Of a DNA stretch of 64,000 bases, positions 50,422-59,474 are shown piece by piece. Position numbers and translations under genes: made by a program. Each line of letters starts with the position of its first letter. Within the stretch, counting starts at the first letter, position 1. Origin of the DNA: Streptomyces shenzhenensis (GTDB taxonomy: Bacteria; Actinomycetota; Actinomycetes; Streptomycetales; Streptomycetaceae). Below the pieces are notes generated by a model. It searched no databases, had not been told where the DNA came from, and was given only the letters and a program-made list of their open reading frames with translations. The stretch spans positions 170,556 to 234,555 of the forward strand of contig NZ_JAJONF010000011.1 of the NCBI RefSeq assembly GCF_021462265.1, written 5' to 3'.

Positions 50422-51246
50422 ATGGACATGGGCAAGCCGTACCCGAGCGATCTCACCGATGAGCAGTGGGAGCTCATCGAACCCGTGATCACGGCATGGA
50501 AGGCCCAGCATCCCTCGGTCAGCGGTCACCAGGGCAAATACGCGATGCCGGAGATCGTGAACGCGATCCTGTACCAGAACCGCACCGGCTGCCGGTGGGA
50601 GTTCCTGCCCCACAACATGCCTCCGCCCGGTGCGGTGAAGTACTACTTCTACCTCTGGCGCGACGACGGCACCGACCAGACCGTGCACGACCTGCTGCGC
50701 TGGCATCTAGGGGAGAAGAAGAAGCGATTAGCCGACCCGAGCCTGATCGTCATGGACACCCAGAGCATCCGCGTCTCCGTCGGGGTGCCGGCCACCACGA
50801 CCGGCAAGGACGCCTCGAAACGGGTGCCGGGCAGGAAGAGATGCCTGGCCATGGGCACTTTGGGCCTGGTCGTCGAGGCCGTCGTGCTGCCGGCGTCCGC
50901 GCACGACAACGCCGCGGGCACCGCCCTGCTGGACGGCGTGGCCGCACAGACCGACAGGGTCCCAAAAGCCCTTGTCGACCAGAGGCTCAAGAAGACCGTG
51001 GTCGATCACGGCAAGCAGTACGGCATCGACGTGGAGATCGTCGAGCGCAACCCGGCCGACACCGGCTTCGTCCCGCAGGCCAAGCGGTGGATCATCGAGC
51101 ATACCAACGGGATCCTGATGTTCTACCGGCGTCTCGTGCGCGACTACGAGCACCGGCCCGCCCGCTCCCGGGTGTTCTGGGCGATGACCTCCGTCATGGC
51201 CCGCCGCCTCACCGGATCCACCATCGCCTCCTGGAGGACAGCGTGA
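50422..51246 (+). CDS. IS5-family DDE transposase
   Basis: This 274-residue transposase has an N-terminal DUF4096-type domain (YPSDLTDEQWELIEPVI, ILYQNRTGCRWEFLP) and a DDE core. The first Asp is in LIVMDTQSI, the second in ALVDQRL and the catalytic Glu in IIEHTNGILMFYRRLVRDYEH. Length and spacing are complete. ATG 50422 or 50428 may be used. The stop overlaps the next start (GTGA at 51243-51246). Confidence 0.92.
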   Translation: MDMGKPYPSDLTDEQWELIEPVITAWKAQHPSVSGHQGKYAMPEIVNAILYQNRTGCRWEFLPHNMPPPGAVKYYFYLWRDDGTDQTVHDLLRWHLGEKKKRLADPSLIVMDTQSIRVSVGVPATTTGKDASKRVPGRKRCLAMGTLGLVVEAVVLPASAHDNAAGTALLDGVAAQTDRVPKALVDQRLKKTVVDHGKQYGIDVEIVERNPADTGFVPQAKRWIIEHTNGILMFYRRLVRDYEHRPARSRVFWAMTSVMARRLTGSTIASWRTA

Positions 51247-51665
51247 GCGACAACCCGCAGATCAGCGCCGTTCTGGAGTACATCGAGGCCCGTGAGGCCG
51301 AACTCGGCGAGCAGGCTGGAGAGATCTGCTCCCGCATTGAGGACCTCACCGCCCGGCTGGGGGAACTCGACGCGGAGAGCGAGAACTTGCGCATCACCCG
51401 CAAGACTCTCTTCGACATTTCCGCACCGGCCCCCGCCGACGAACCGGCCCGGCCCGACGTCCCGGACCACCCGGCCTGCCAGCAGATCCTCACCGCCTTC
51501 GCGGACACCGAAAAGCCGCTGCGCGCCCGCGACCTCTGCCAGGCCCTCGACCTGCCCATCGTCCCGAAGAACACCGAAGGCATCCGGTCCAAGCTGAAAC
51601 GCCTGGTCACACGGGGCATCCTCACCGAACCGGAGCCCGGCCTGTTCGCTCAGCCCCGCCCCTGA
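51243..51665 (+). CDS. IS-encoded accessory protein with coiled-coil and winged-helix-like region
   Basis: The GTG at 51243 overlaps the transposase stop. The 140-residue product has a heptad-like N-terminal helix (about 5-60: EAREAELGEQAGEICSRIED), a Pro/Ala linker and a C-terminal region (about 75-138: HPACQQILTAFADTEKPLRA, SKLKRLVTRGILTE) that resembles a small winged helix. It lies within the inverted repeats, so it travels with the IS. It may be a target-site or transposition regulator; no function is established. Confidence 0.75.
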   Translation: MSDNPQISAVLEYIEAREAELGEQAGEICSRIEDLTARLGELDAESENLRITRKTLFDISAPAPADEPARPDVPDHPACQQILTAFADTEKPLRARDLCQALDLPIVPKNTEGIRSKLKRLVTRGILTEPEPGLFAQPRP

Positions 51666-51946
51666 CCGTCCACTCGCCCCGCCGACCAAAGCTCCTCACC
51701 CAGACCCAACCCCGAAACGGACATCAGCTCACATCCCGCACTCTCACAACCCGAGGATCATGGGGCTGTCGCCGTGTCCGGCGTTTCCCCATGTGGGGGA
51801 CTCGAACATCTCCCTGCGCGAGCCCTGAGATTTTATCTCAAGCTAAGGGCTTGCCGTGAAATAACTTGCGGGTTCTGCGGCTTGACATCGCAGGTCAGCG
51901 CACCATGCGCCCGCATGTTGTTCCTCTGCAAACCCTAAGGAAGCAG

Positions 51947-51961
51947 GAAGACGCCGTCTTC
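51947..51961 (-). terminator. Short hairpin after the MFS gene
   Basis: GAAGACG and CGTCTTC arms around one base lie 18 bp beyond the MFS stop at 51979. A second stem near 51822-51852 (AGCCCT...AGGGCT enclosing TGAGAT/ATCTCA) may also end transcription. Confidence 0.5.
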
Positions 51962-51978
51962 GGAGTCAGCTGCGCGCC

Positions 51979-53376
51979 TTACATGCGTGCCGTTCCGCTC
52001 CGACTGCTGTGGCCGTGTACGGGCTCGGTGCCAGGCCGGTCGCGGAGCCGGAGACTGATCAGCGCGGTGATCGTGAAGGCGGCGACCTGGTAGAGCATGG
52101 CGTGCCAGAACGCGGTGTCCGTATCGGCGGCGGGGGCGTAGTAGGCGAGTCCGGCCGCGGTCACTCCGATGGATCCGCCGAGCTGCTGTGCTGTGGGCAG
52201 CAGTCCGGAGACCGAACCGGCGGCGGGGCCGTGTACCTCGGCCAGGACCAGGGTGAACACCGACGCGGTGAAGGCGCCGAACGCGGCTCCGCCGACGGCC
52301 AGCACGGGCAGTGCCGCCTGGCGTCCCGCCGCCGAGCCGACGAGCGGGGCCAGCGCCAGGCACATCCCGGCCAGCACCAGGGACGCGACGGTGAGAACCG
52401 TCGGCCCGTGCCGGCGGGTGAGAGCGGGTGCGGCTCTGCTGCCGACGACGGCTGCGGCGGCAAACGGTGCTGACGTCAGCGCGGCCGCCAGGGCCGAGTA
52501 CCCGACGGCGGACTGAAGGTGGAGGAAGAGGAGGTAGGTGAAGGAGGGCACACCTGTGTTGAACACGAACACCAGCAACGTGCCCCTCCGAGCCGACCGG
52601 TCACGCAGCACCGTGGGATGGATCAGCGGGTCAGGCCGGTGCGGGAGGCTCCGGACGAAGTGGCCGAGAGCCGCCACGGCCACGGCGAAACCGGCCCACG
52701 TCCACCAGGGCCAGCCTGCTTCCCGCCCCAGCGCCAGGGGCAAGACCAGCGCGCCGGCTCCCACGGTGACCAGCAGCGCACCCTGCTTGTCGACGCGGAG
52801 TCCGTCCGCCCCGCGGGTGCGAGGCAGCGCGGTCGCTCCGGCCAGCGACGCGAGCGCCACCGGCACGGTGAGGAGCATCACCGGCCGCCAGCCGAGGCGG
52901 AAGAGATCGGCACTGAGGACGAGGCCGCCGATCAGCGGCCCGGCCAGTGACGCGACGGCCATGGTGGCGCCGTACAGGCCGAGGGCATGCGGCCGGCGTG
53001 TCGCGGGAGTGGCGGCCTGGATGAGCGACAGGACCTGCGGGGCGACCAGACCGCTGCCCGCGCCCTGCACCAGCCGGGCCGTGATCAGCGATGCGGTGTC
53101 GGGGGCACACGCGCTGGCTAGCGAACCTGCGGTGAAGATCACGGTGCCCGTCACGAACAGTCGGCGGTAGCCGTACCGGTCGCCCAGCCGTGCGGCGGGG
53201 ATGAGCAGGCACGCGTACGTCAGGGTGTATCCGGCGAGGATCAGTTGCACGGCGCCCGGACCGGCGCCCAGGCCGGCCTGTATCGTCGGCGCAGCCACCT
53301 GGGCGACAGTGACGTTGAGCAGTTGTATGAAAGTGGCGCTGAGTACCACCGGCAGGATGAGGCGTCCGCCGCTCAC
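51979..53376 (-). CDS. MFS drug transporter (DHA2/EmrB-QacA-like)
   Basis: This 465-residue protein has about 14 hydrophobic segments. The motif-A-like loop ARLGDRYGYRRLF follows TM2 and motif C-like GLYGATMAVASLAGPLIGG lies in TM5. These mark proton-driven drug exporters. The GTG start overlaps the hydrolase stop (GTGA at 53373-53376), so the two are coupled. Divergent LysR control suggests inducible export of a small molecule modified by the hydrolase. The substrate is unknown. Confidence 0.88.
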   Translation of the reverse strand: MSGGRLILPVVLSATFIQLLNVTVAQVAAPTIQAGLGAGPGAVQLILAGYTLTYACLLIPAARLGDRYGYRRLFVTGTVIFTAGSLASACAPDTASLITARLVQGAGSGLVAPQVLSLIQAATPATRRPHALGLYGATMAVASLAGPLIGGLVLSADLFRLGWRPVMLLTVPVALASLAGATALPRTRGADGLRVDKQGALLVTVGAGALVLPLALGREAGWPWWTWAGFAVAVAALGHFVRSLPHRPDPLIHPTVLRDRSARRGTLLVFVFNTGVPSFTYLLFLHLQSAVGYSALAAALTSAPFAAAAVVGSRAAPALTRRHGPTVLTVASLVLAGMCLALAPLVGSAAGRQAALPVLAVGGAAFGAFTASVFTLVLAEVHGPAAGSVSGLLPTAQQLGGSIGVTAAGLAYYAPAADTDTAFWHAMLYQVAAFTITALISLRLRDRPGTEPVHGHSSRSGTARM

Positions 53377-54218
53377 GGCAGCAGAGCCGCGGCGAGCTCA
53401 CGGGGCCGGGCGGCGAATGGGCTGTGGCTGCCTGGGAGGGTGCGCACGGTGAACGGGTTGCCGGGCATGACCCGGTCGGCTTCCGCGATCATCAGATCCT
53501 GGACGGCCGTGGGCAGTGCCCGGTCCTCCGCGCAGCGCAGGAAGGTCCGCGGGATGCGCCCCCACCGTTGTGGAGTCACGATGACCGGGGTGGTTGGGAT
53601 CGCCAGCGGCAGATCGGGGCTCAGTGCCGAGCGCCAGCGGTCGAAGCGGTCCAGAGCGGTGTCGTGGTAGTGAGTCTGCCGCAGTTCCTCGACGTAGGCG
53701 GGATCCTGCGAGAGCGGGTTGATCCGCACGGCGCCCAGTTCCCCGGGGTCGCCGAGGTTGAGACTCTGGCCCCGGGCCGTGGCGTTCTCGGGCGAGCCGA
53801 GATAGTCGAAGAACCGGGGCCGGCCGGCGGGCACGAAGGCCGAGAGGTAGACGATCTCGTTGACGAGTACGGGTGCGCGCTCGGCGGCCAGTGATGCGGG
53901 GCCGCCGCCCGCGCTGTGCGCGACGAGCACGACACGACGGTGGTGGCGGGCCTGGCGCAGCGTGTCCAGCACGGCCTCGGCGCTGTCGTCCATCGTCACG
54001 GTGGCGAGCGCGGACTTCTCGGTCAACAGGCCCGGCTGGCCCGGCTGGAGGTATCCGCTGGGCAGTGGCGCGTCGAAGCCGTGCCCCGGCAGGTCGATGG
54101 CCATGCTCGCAGCACCGAGTGCGGCGAGTGCACGCTGCGTCGCCGCCCACTGCCCGGAGCCGTGCCAGGCCCCGTGCACGAAGACGAAGACGGTGTCTGT
54201 GGAGGAAGAATCAGTCAT
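53373..54218 (-). CDS. Alpha/beta hydrolase
   Basis: This 281-residue protein has the alpha/beta-hydrolase fold: oxyanion region VFVHGAWHGSGQW, nucleophile elbow LVAHSAGGG with Ser, and C-terminal His in GSHSPFAARP. The absence of a signal peptide indicates a cytoplasmic enzyme. The ATG at 54218 begins a MTDSSSTD tail. It lies 92 bp from the divergent LysR gene and is coupled to the MFS transporter. Similar sequences act on esters or lactones, but no substrate can be read. Confidence 0.88.
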   Translation of the reverse strand: MTDSSSTDTVFVFVHGAWHGSGQWAATQRALAALGAASMAIDLPGHGFDAPLPSGYLQPGQPGLLTEKSALATVTMDDSAEAVLDTLRQARHHRRVVLVAHSAGGGPASLAAERAPVLVNEIVYLSAFVPAGRPRFFDYLGSPENATARGQSLNLGDPGELGAVRINPLSQDPAYVEELRQTHYHDTALDRFDRWRSALSPDLPLAIPTTPVIVTPQRWGRIPRTFLRCAEDRALPTAVQDLMIAEADRVMPGNPFTVRTLPGSHSPFAARPRELAAALLP

Positions 54219-54310
54219 GACCGCATTCCACGCGACCCGGCTTCGATCATCTAGCGAAAGATCTGACAAGCTGGCCGACGATACATGTCAGATATGACTG
54301 GGAGGCTGAC

Positions 54311-55279
54311 ATGGAGGCGCGACACCTGCGGTACGCGCTGACCCTCGCCGAGCACGCACACTTCGGCCGGGCAGCCGGTGCGCTGGGCATCGCGCAGCCT
54401 CCGCTGTCCAAGCAGATTGCCGACCTCGAACGGGAAGTGGGCGCCCGCTTGTTCGATCGCACCCGTCAGGGGGTGTTTCCGACGGCTGCGGGCGCGGCCT
54501 TCCTCTCCCGGGCGCGCAGGGCGCTCGACGAGATCGCGGCGGCCTCGGTCGACGCGGCCAGGGCAGCGCGCGGCGAGACGGGACGACTGCGCCTGGGGTT
54601 CATTGCCTCCGCGCTGCTCGAACCCCTGCCGGACGTCCTCGGCCGGTTCGGCCGCGAACGGCCCGACGTGCGGTTGGAACTGCACGAGATGGCGACCAGG
54701 CGCAGCACGGCTGCGCTCGTCGCCGGCGAACTGGACGTGGCGATCGGCCTCGGCCGGGCAGGGGACGTCGGGGCCGAGCAGTTGGTATCGGTCCCGATCG
54801 GACACGACCACCTGGTCGCGGTCGTGAGCAGCACGCACCCGTACGCAGGCCAGTCGTCGGTGGACGTGGACCAGCTGCGGCGACAGCCACTGATCGTTGC
54901 GCCGGGGGAGGACGAGCCCGCCGTCGTCACCGGGCTGCGGACCCTCCTGGGCAAGGACTCCCCGGCGCTCTCCGGCGCGACCGTCGCCAGGGACATCCAC
55001 ACCATCATCGGCCTCGCCGCCTGCGGGATGGGCGTGGGTCTGGGACCCTCTCGCATGCTGACGGCCCCACGACGGGGCACGTGGTTCTGCGAGGTGACCC
55101 CGCACACACCTCTGCCCGATCTGGTCCTGTCCTTCGGCGCCCGGGACCGTTCCCCGGCACTGAACGCCTTCCTCGACGTCATCCGCAAGAACTGCCCCGA
55201 AGTCGGTGCCGCGCTCGACCACCGGCTCGGCCCACTCGGACCACAAGAAGAAGGCGACCGCGACTCGGCCCCTTCCTGA
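54311..55279 (+). CDS. LysR-family regulator
   Basis: This 322-residue regulator has an N-terminal HTH (LRYALTLAEHAHFGRAAGALGIAQPPLSKQIADLE) and an effector domain to ~residue 300. The ATG at 54311 is preceded by GGGAGG. It diverges from the hydrolase-MFS operon and very likely controls it. A C-terminal tail of ~20 polar residues runs into IS debris, so it may be a fused extension. Confidence 0.9.
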   Translation: MEARHLRYALTLAEHAHFGRAAGALGIAQPPLSKQIADLEREVGARLFDRTRQGVFPTAAGAAFLSRARRALDEIAAASVDAARAARGETGRLRLGFIASALLEPLPDVLGRFGRERPDVRLELHEMATRRSTAALVAGELDVAIGLGRAGDVGAEQLVSVPIGHDHLVAVVSSTHPYAGQSSVDVDQLRRQPLIVAPGEDEPAVVTGLRTLLGKDSPALSGATVARDIHTIIGLAACGMGVGLGPSRMLTAPRRGTWFCEVTPHTPLPDLVLSFGARDRSPALNAFLDVIRKNCPEVGAALDHRLGPLGPQEEGDRDSAPS

Positions 55280-55289
55280 CTTCGCCTCG

Positions 55290-55418
55290 CCGGACGAGTG
55301 GGAGAAGTTCACCCCGTTCCTGTGCTTCGGCACCGAGCTCCGCACCACCGTCGGCACGACTCGCGCTGCCACGCTCGACGTTTCCCGCCACAGTGTGGGC
55401 ATCTGGCAGGCCTGCTGA
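55290..55418 (+). pseudogene. IS256 (mutator)-type transposase remnant
   Basis: The plus strand encodes WEKFTPFL and ELRTTVGTTRAATLD, which match the conserved WEKFxPFL...ELRxxVYTTNAIESLN region of IS256-type transposases, but degenerate and stopped at 55418. Flanking parts of the enzyme are absent. Confidence 0.6.
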
Positions 55419-55741
55419 TCGGCCACCGCCGTTTCAGATCGGCACCCGCGCGGCAGCCGCGCGCTGGGGCCGCTCTGGCATGCGGTTCCAGTATTGCGTT
55501 GAACCCAACCGGCACCAAAGCGGACAGTCACCCTGCATACGCGAACCACACGAAGTGGCTCTGTCGCTGCTCCGTCATCACCGAAAGTGAGACAGGGCCA
55601 TTCGTTTGACAGACCCTATCCATCCGTCGCGGGAACGGATCCTGGAGACCCGGGGCTGCAGCATCCAGTCGTCCTCACACTGCTGGGAGGGGTTCGGATC
55701 CCCGGCTCACGTTCGTAAGGCCCGCCGTCGGTGCCTGGCCA

Positions 55742-55940
55742 TCCTGCTACGGCCGAAAGCCCCACCACCGGCCACCTCGCCGCCTATCCGGGTCTCGCCC
55801 CGGCGCCCCGGAACTCGGGCTCCTCGAACCGCGGCGAACAACCCTCCCGGCGGGGAAGCAAGCAGCTTAAAAGGTTCTTCTTCCTCTCCTCGTTCGCTGC
55901 CCTGGGCGGCTCGGCGCTGAACAAACGCCGCCATCCATGA
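55742..55940 (+). pseudogene. IS110-type transposase C-terminal remnant
   Basis: HLAAYPGLAPAPRNSGSS followed by RGEQPSRRGSKQLKRFFFLSSFAALG closely follows the IS116/IS110/IS902 domain of IS110 transposases. Only about 65 residues remain, ending at TGA 55938-55940; the DEDD catalytic part is absent. The ~320 bp between it and the IS256 remnant hold no gene I recognise. Confidence 0.7.
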
Positions 55941-56021
55941 CTCTTCAGGCGAGACGATCACGCATACATGAGGTACTTCTGATTATTGAGGGTCTACCCG
56001 GCCGGTCCTTATGGTTGGGCC

Positions 56022-56945
56022 ATGCAAATGTTCACCTTGGGGGATTTCGAGATCGTCCGCGTCACCGAGTGGCACGGTGCTTTCGCACCGGTCAGCGCGC
56101 TTTTCCCCTCTCTCCCCGCGAGTACCTGGCAAGAGCACCGAGCCTGGCTGGACCCGCACTTCTGGGATGCCGCGACCGGCGACTACCAGGCCCATATGCA
56201 GACCTGGGTGATACGGGGGCAGGGTCGCACGATTCTGGTGGACACCGGACTGGGCAACGACAAGCCGCGCGTGCACAGCCTGCTGGCCGACCGCGACGGC
56301 GATTTCCTGGACCGGCTCGCCGCGATCGGAGTACGGCCCGACGAGGTGGACACGGTCGTCAACACCCATCTGCATACCGACCACGTCGGATGGAACACCC
56401 GGTTGGAGAACGAGGAGTGGGTGCCGACATTCCCCAACGCCCGCTATCTGATGCATAAGGCGGATTTCGACTACTGGAACCCCGCCAACGGCATCCCCCA
56501 CGCGTCGGACTTCGCCGACCCAGCCGACAGCAGGGCGGGCTTCAACGACAGCGTGCTGCCCGTCCACCGAGCCGGCCAGGCATTGTTGTGGGAAGGCACC
56601 GAGCACTCCGTCGCCGCAGGCCTCTCCCTGCACCTGGCTCCCGGGCACACCCCCGGTTCCACAGTGCTCAAGCTGCACTCCGGCACGGACCGTGCCTTCT
56701 TCGTCGGAGACCTCGTCCACACGCCACTGCAGTTCCTCACGCCCGACCACGACACCTGCCTGAGCGAAGACCAGCACCAGGCCGCCAGGAGTCGTCGGCG
56801 CATGCTGGAAGAAGCGGCGGACACCAACGCCCTCATTGTTCCAGCCCACCTGGGCGGTGCCGGAGCGGCTGAAGTCGTCCGGGAAGGAAGGGACTTCGCC
56901 ATCAAACAGTGGGCGCCCCTGACCGCGCCGGCGGCGCAGGGCTGA
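56022..56945 (+). CDS. Metallo-beta-lactamase-fold hydrolase
   Basis: This 307-residue protein has the zinc-binding motif H116-x-H118-x-D120-H121 in NTHLHTDHVGWN. The later ligands are His in APGHTPGS and Asp in FFVGDLVHT, with a final His in PAHLGG. It resembles hydrolases of the quorum-quenching/alkylsulfatase-like branch, with ILVDTGLG preceding. ATG 56022 is chosen for the family-like MQMFTLGDFEI start; an in-frame codon at 55986 would add 12 residues. An AraC regulator gene follows 69 bp downstream on the same strand. Confidence 0.88.
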   Translation: MQMFTLGDFEIVRVTEWHGAFAPVSALFPSLPASTWQEHRAWLDPHFWDAATGDYQAHMQTWVIRGQGRTILVDTGLGNDKPRVHSLLADRDGDFLDRLAAIGVRPDEVDTVVNTHLHTDHVGWNTRLENEEWVPTFPNARYLMHKADFDYWNPANGIPHASDFADPADSRAGFNDSVLPVHRAGQALLWEGTEHSVAAGLSLHLAPGHTPGSTVLKLHSGTDRAFFVGDLVHTPLQFLTPDHDTCLSEDQHQAARSRRRMLEEAADTNALIVPAHLGGAGAAEVVREGRDFAIKQWAPLTAPAAQG

Positions 56946-57014
56946 TCCCAAGCAGCCGTCGACCCGCGCACCTCCGCCCCGCCACCACTTCCACCGCTTC
57001 CGGCGAACGAGACG

Positions 57015-57983
57015 ATGAACACTTCTGTGGACCTAACTTCCCGTCGACCGCATGCCTGGGCAGATGTGGACGTGCTCAGTGACGTCATCGCATCCCTCCG
57101 TTCGGGCCGCCCCTTCGCCAACCGGGAAGACCGCGCGGGCACGTGGCGTACTGCCTTCGCAGCGTTCGCCGGAGCGGGATTCCACATCGTAATGAGCGGG
57201 GCGTGCAGACTGCTGACGCCCGACGGCCTGCCCCTGACCCTGAACACCGGTGACGTGGTGCTTACCCCGCACGGCATACAGCACACGCTGGAGGACCTCA
57301 GCCGCACCGACGCGGACTTCGACGGGCCCACATCCCTGCTGTGCGGGGCCTACCAGCTCGATCGAACGCAGTCCCACCCCCTCCTGTCAGCCCTGCCGGA
57401 CGTCATCCACCTGCGCGCACAGTTCGGGCGCCATCCCGCGCTGCGCTCCGCCGTCTCCCTCCTGGGCAACGAATTGGAGAACCCCCAACAGGGATCCAGC
57501 GCCGCCCTGTCCACGCTGCTCGACCTCCTGCTGGTCTACATACTTCGGGCCTGGTTCAAGGACGAGGCCGACCGCGGCGTGCCCGGCTGGTCAGCGGCGC
57601 TGGCCGACCCCGCGGTCAGTGCCGCCCTCAGCGCCATGCACGAGTCCCCGGCCCGCGCCTGGACTGTCGAAGAACTGGGCAAGCAGGCCAACCTGTCCCG
57701 TGCGGCCTTCGCACGCCGATTCACCGCTCTGGTGGGAGAGCCACCGCTGACCTATCTGACCTGGTGGCGACTGAGCGTCGCAGCCCGCCTGCTCAAAGAA
57801 AGCGGCACGTCCCTCGAGTCCGTCGCGCAGCACGTCGGGTACGGCTCGCGGCATGCTTTCGCCAACGCCTTCAAACGCGAGCACGGCATCTCCCCCGGTC
57901 GCTACCGACTCACGCACACCGGCAACCAGCATCCGACACAATGGCATCCCGAGTCCGGAAATGACCCCATGACAGCATCCTGA
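57015..57983 (+). CDS. AraC-family regulator with cupin-like sensor domain
   Basis: This 322-residue protein has an N-terminal AraC_binding_2-type cupin region (about 15-190; FHIVMSGACRLL, GDVVLTPHGIQHTL) and a C-terminal double HTH (about 215-315) with LSRAAFARRFTALVGEPPLTYLTWWRL and VGYGSRHAFANAFKREHGISPGRYR. The ATG is at 57015. Its place after the MBL hydrolase gene suggests it regulates that gene or responds to its substrate, as for many AraC/enzyme pairs. This is inference. Confidence 0.9.
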   Translation: MNTSVDLTSRRPHAWADVDVLSDVIASLRSGRPFANREDRAGTWRTAFAAFAGAGFHIVMSGACRLLTPDGLPLTLNTGDVVLTPHGIQHTLEDLSRTDADFDGPTSLLCGAYQLDRTQSHPLLSALPDVIHLRAQFGRHPALRSAVSLLGNELENPQQGSSAALSTLLDLLLVYILRAWFKDEADRGVPGWSAALADPAVSAALSAMHESPARAWTVEELGKQANLSRAAFARRFTALVGEPPLTYLTWWRLSVAARLLKESGTSLESVAQHVGYGSRHAFANAFKREHGISPGRYRLTHTGNQHPTQWHPESGNDPMTAS

Positions 57984-58370
57984 AAGAGCCCCGAAGAACG
58001 GCCGTGTCACTGCTTGTGGCTTTCCGCGGGGCGAGATCTCGGGCGGCTCTGCTGACATGGTTCGCTCGGGTGGTGGCGCTCCATCTGCACGCGATCAATC
58101 TCGTAGAAGCCCAGCCGTCGGATCCGCGTGCTCGCGATCAAGGACTCTGGGGATGCGACGTACTGAGGTTATAGCGACAGCATGCGCGCCGTCGGACAGC
58201 AACGGCGCAGCTCAGACTCTGCGCCAAACCGGTGACCGCTCGCTCCGCGAGGGTCAGGGTTCCTGCCGGGTGGGGAAGCCGAGAGCGGTCGAAGTCGTCC
58301 CGGATGGTCAGCTGAACGGTGAATTCGCCGAGGGCGACTGTGCGGCTGCCGAATATTTCGTCCGACCAGG
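57984..58370 (-). other. Coding-like remnant beside an integrase-core transposase
   Basis: No complete gene lies here. The minus strand from ~58370 to ~58200 reads as a continuous, protein-like phase (SDEIFGSRTVALGEFTVQLT, then RDDFDRSRLPHPAGTLTLAE). This looks like the C-terminal part of an unidentified protein cut by the neighbouring transposase gene. No function assigned. Confidence 0.35.
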
Positions 58371-59468
58371 TCAGGTGGCGTGCCGGTACTCATGGATCAC
58401 TCCGGCGAGCCGGTCTCGGCGGCGTATGTCCAGACAGGAGATGCGCCCCGGATCGGTGATTGGTTCGAAGATCGCGCGCAGTGGTGCTGCCTGGTTCATC
58501 GCTTGATGGGGTCGGTGGGCGTTGTGGTGCACCTCGAACTGGCGGAGGGCGTGGCGCAGGTGGCGCTCGTTCCAGACGAGGGTGCGGTCGAGGAGTTCGT
58601 GGCGGCAGGTCTGGACCCAGCGCTCCATGATTGAGTTCATGCGCGGCATCCGGACGCCGGTGAGCACGGTCTGGATGCCGGCGGCTGCCAGGATCTGGTC
58701 GAAGAGCGCAGGGAACTTCGAGTCCCGGTCCCGGATGAGGTAAGTGACGGTGGCTGAGGTGCCTTCGAGGTCCATGACGAGGTTTCGTGCGGCCTGGCTC
58801 ACCCATTGCGCGGTGGGGTGCGCCGTGGTGCCGAGGATCCGGATGCGGCGGGTGACGTGCTCGATGACCGCAAGGATGTACTGGCTTCGGCCGGTCAGGG
58901 TGACGGTCTCGATGAAGTCGCAGGCCAGGATTGCGTCGGCCTGGGAGCGCAGGAAGTCGGACCAGGTCGTGGCAGCCCGGTCGGGCGCGGGGTCGATCCC
59001 CTCGTTCTTGAGGATCTCCCAAACCGTGGAGGCGGCGACCCTGAGGCCGAGGGTGGCGAGTTCGCCATGCACCCTGCGGTAGCCCCACGACGGGTTCTCC
59101 CGGACCAGGCGCAGGATCAGGATGCGGATCGAGCGAACGGTGGGCGGGCGGCCCGGCCTCTTCGGTCGGCAGGTGCGGGCGTGGCGCTGCTTGATCAGGT
59201 CGCGGTGCCATCGCAGCACGGTGTCGGGCTGGACCAGCAACCGGAGCCGACGCAGAACCTGGCGCGGCAGCGGCACTAGCAGAGCGGCGAGGAAGGCTCG
59301 GTCTTCCGAGGCGAACTTCACCCGGTCCTCCCCGAGCTGCCGCTCGAGGACCATGATCTGGTGGCGCAGGGCGAGAATCCCCGTGTCCTTGTCGCGGTCG
59401 CTCATCGGTAGCAGCCACAGCGCGGCGAACGCGTTGGTGATGGTCAGGTAGGCGAGAGGAAGCAACAC
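58371..59468 (-). CDS. Integrase-core (IS3/IS481-like) transposase
   Basis: This 365-residue transposase has an HTH region and PSWGYRRVHGELATLG. Its DDE core has Asp in LACDFIET, Asp in LIRDRDSKFPALF and Glu in MNSIMERWVQTCRHELLD, all retained. A GTG start at 59468 is used. It appears full length. Its upstream side abuts the truncated GH3 gene, which suggests that insertion or an associated deletion removed most of that gene. Terminal repeats were not resolved. Confidence 0.85.
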   Translation of the reverse strand: MLLPLAYLTITNAFAALWLLPMSDRDKDTGILALRHQIMVLERQLGEDRVKFASEDRAFLAALLVPLPRQVLRRLRLLVQPDTVLRWHRDLIKQRHARTCRPKRPGRPPTVRSIRILILRLVRENPSWGYRRVHGELATLGLRVAASTVWEILKNEGIDPAPDRAATTWSDFLRSQADAILACDFIETVTLTGRSQYILAVIEHVTRRIRILGTTAHPTAQWVSQAARNLVMDLEGTSATVTYLIRDRDSKFPALFDQILAAAGIQTVLTGVRMPRMNSIMERWVQTCRHELLDRTLVWNERHLRHALRQFEVHHNAHRPHQAMNQAAPLRAIFEPITDPGRISCLDIRRRDRLAGVIHEYRHAT

Positions 59469-59474
59469 GAGTAC

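Larger units (their letters stand above)
50316..51748 (+). mobile_element. IS5-family insertion sequence with two coupled genes
   Basis: Terminal inverted repeats of 20 bp with one mismatch (50316-50335, TGTCAGAGTGCGGGATGTGA; 51729-51748, its complement with TCTCACA end) bound a 1433-bp element. It contains a full-length DDE transposase and a second gene of 140 codons. I could not identify an unambiguous target duplication. The element looks intact and potentially mobile. Confidence 0.8.

Noticed and set aside
50301..51766. CATGGGGC on both sides of the IS5-like element as target duplication
   Set aside because: The copies are not immediately adjacent to the inverted repeats and IS5 duplications are normally 2-9 bp; likely coincidence.
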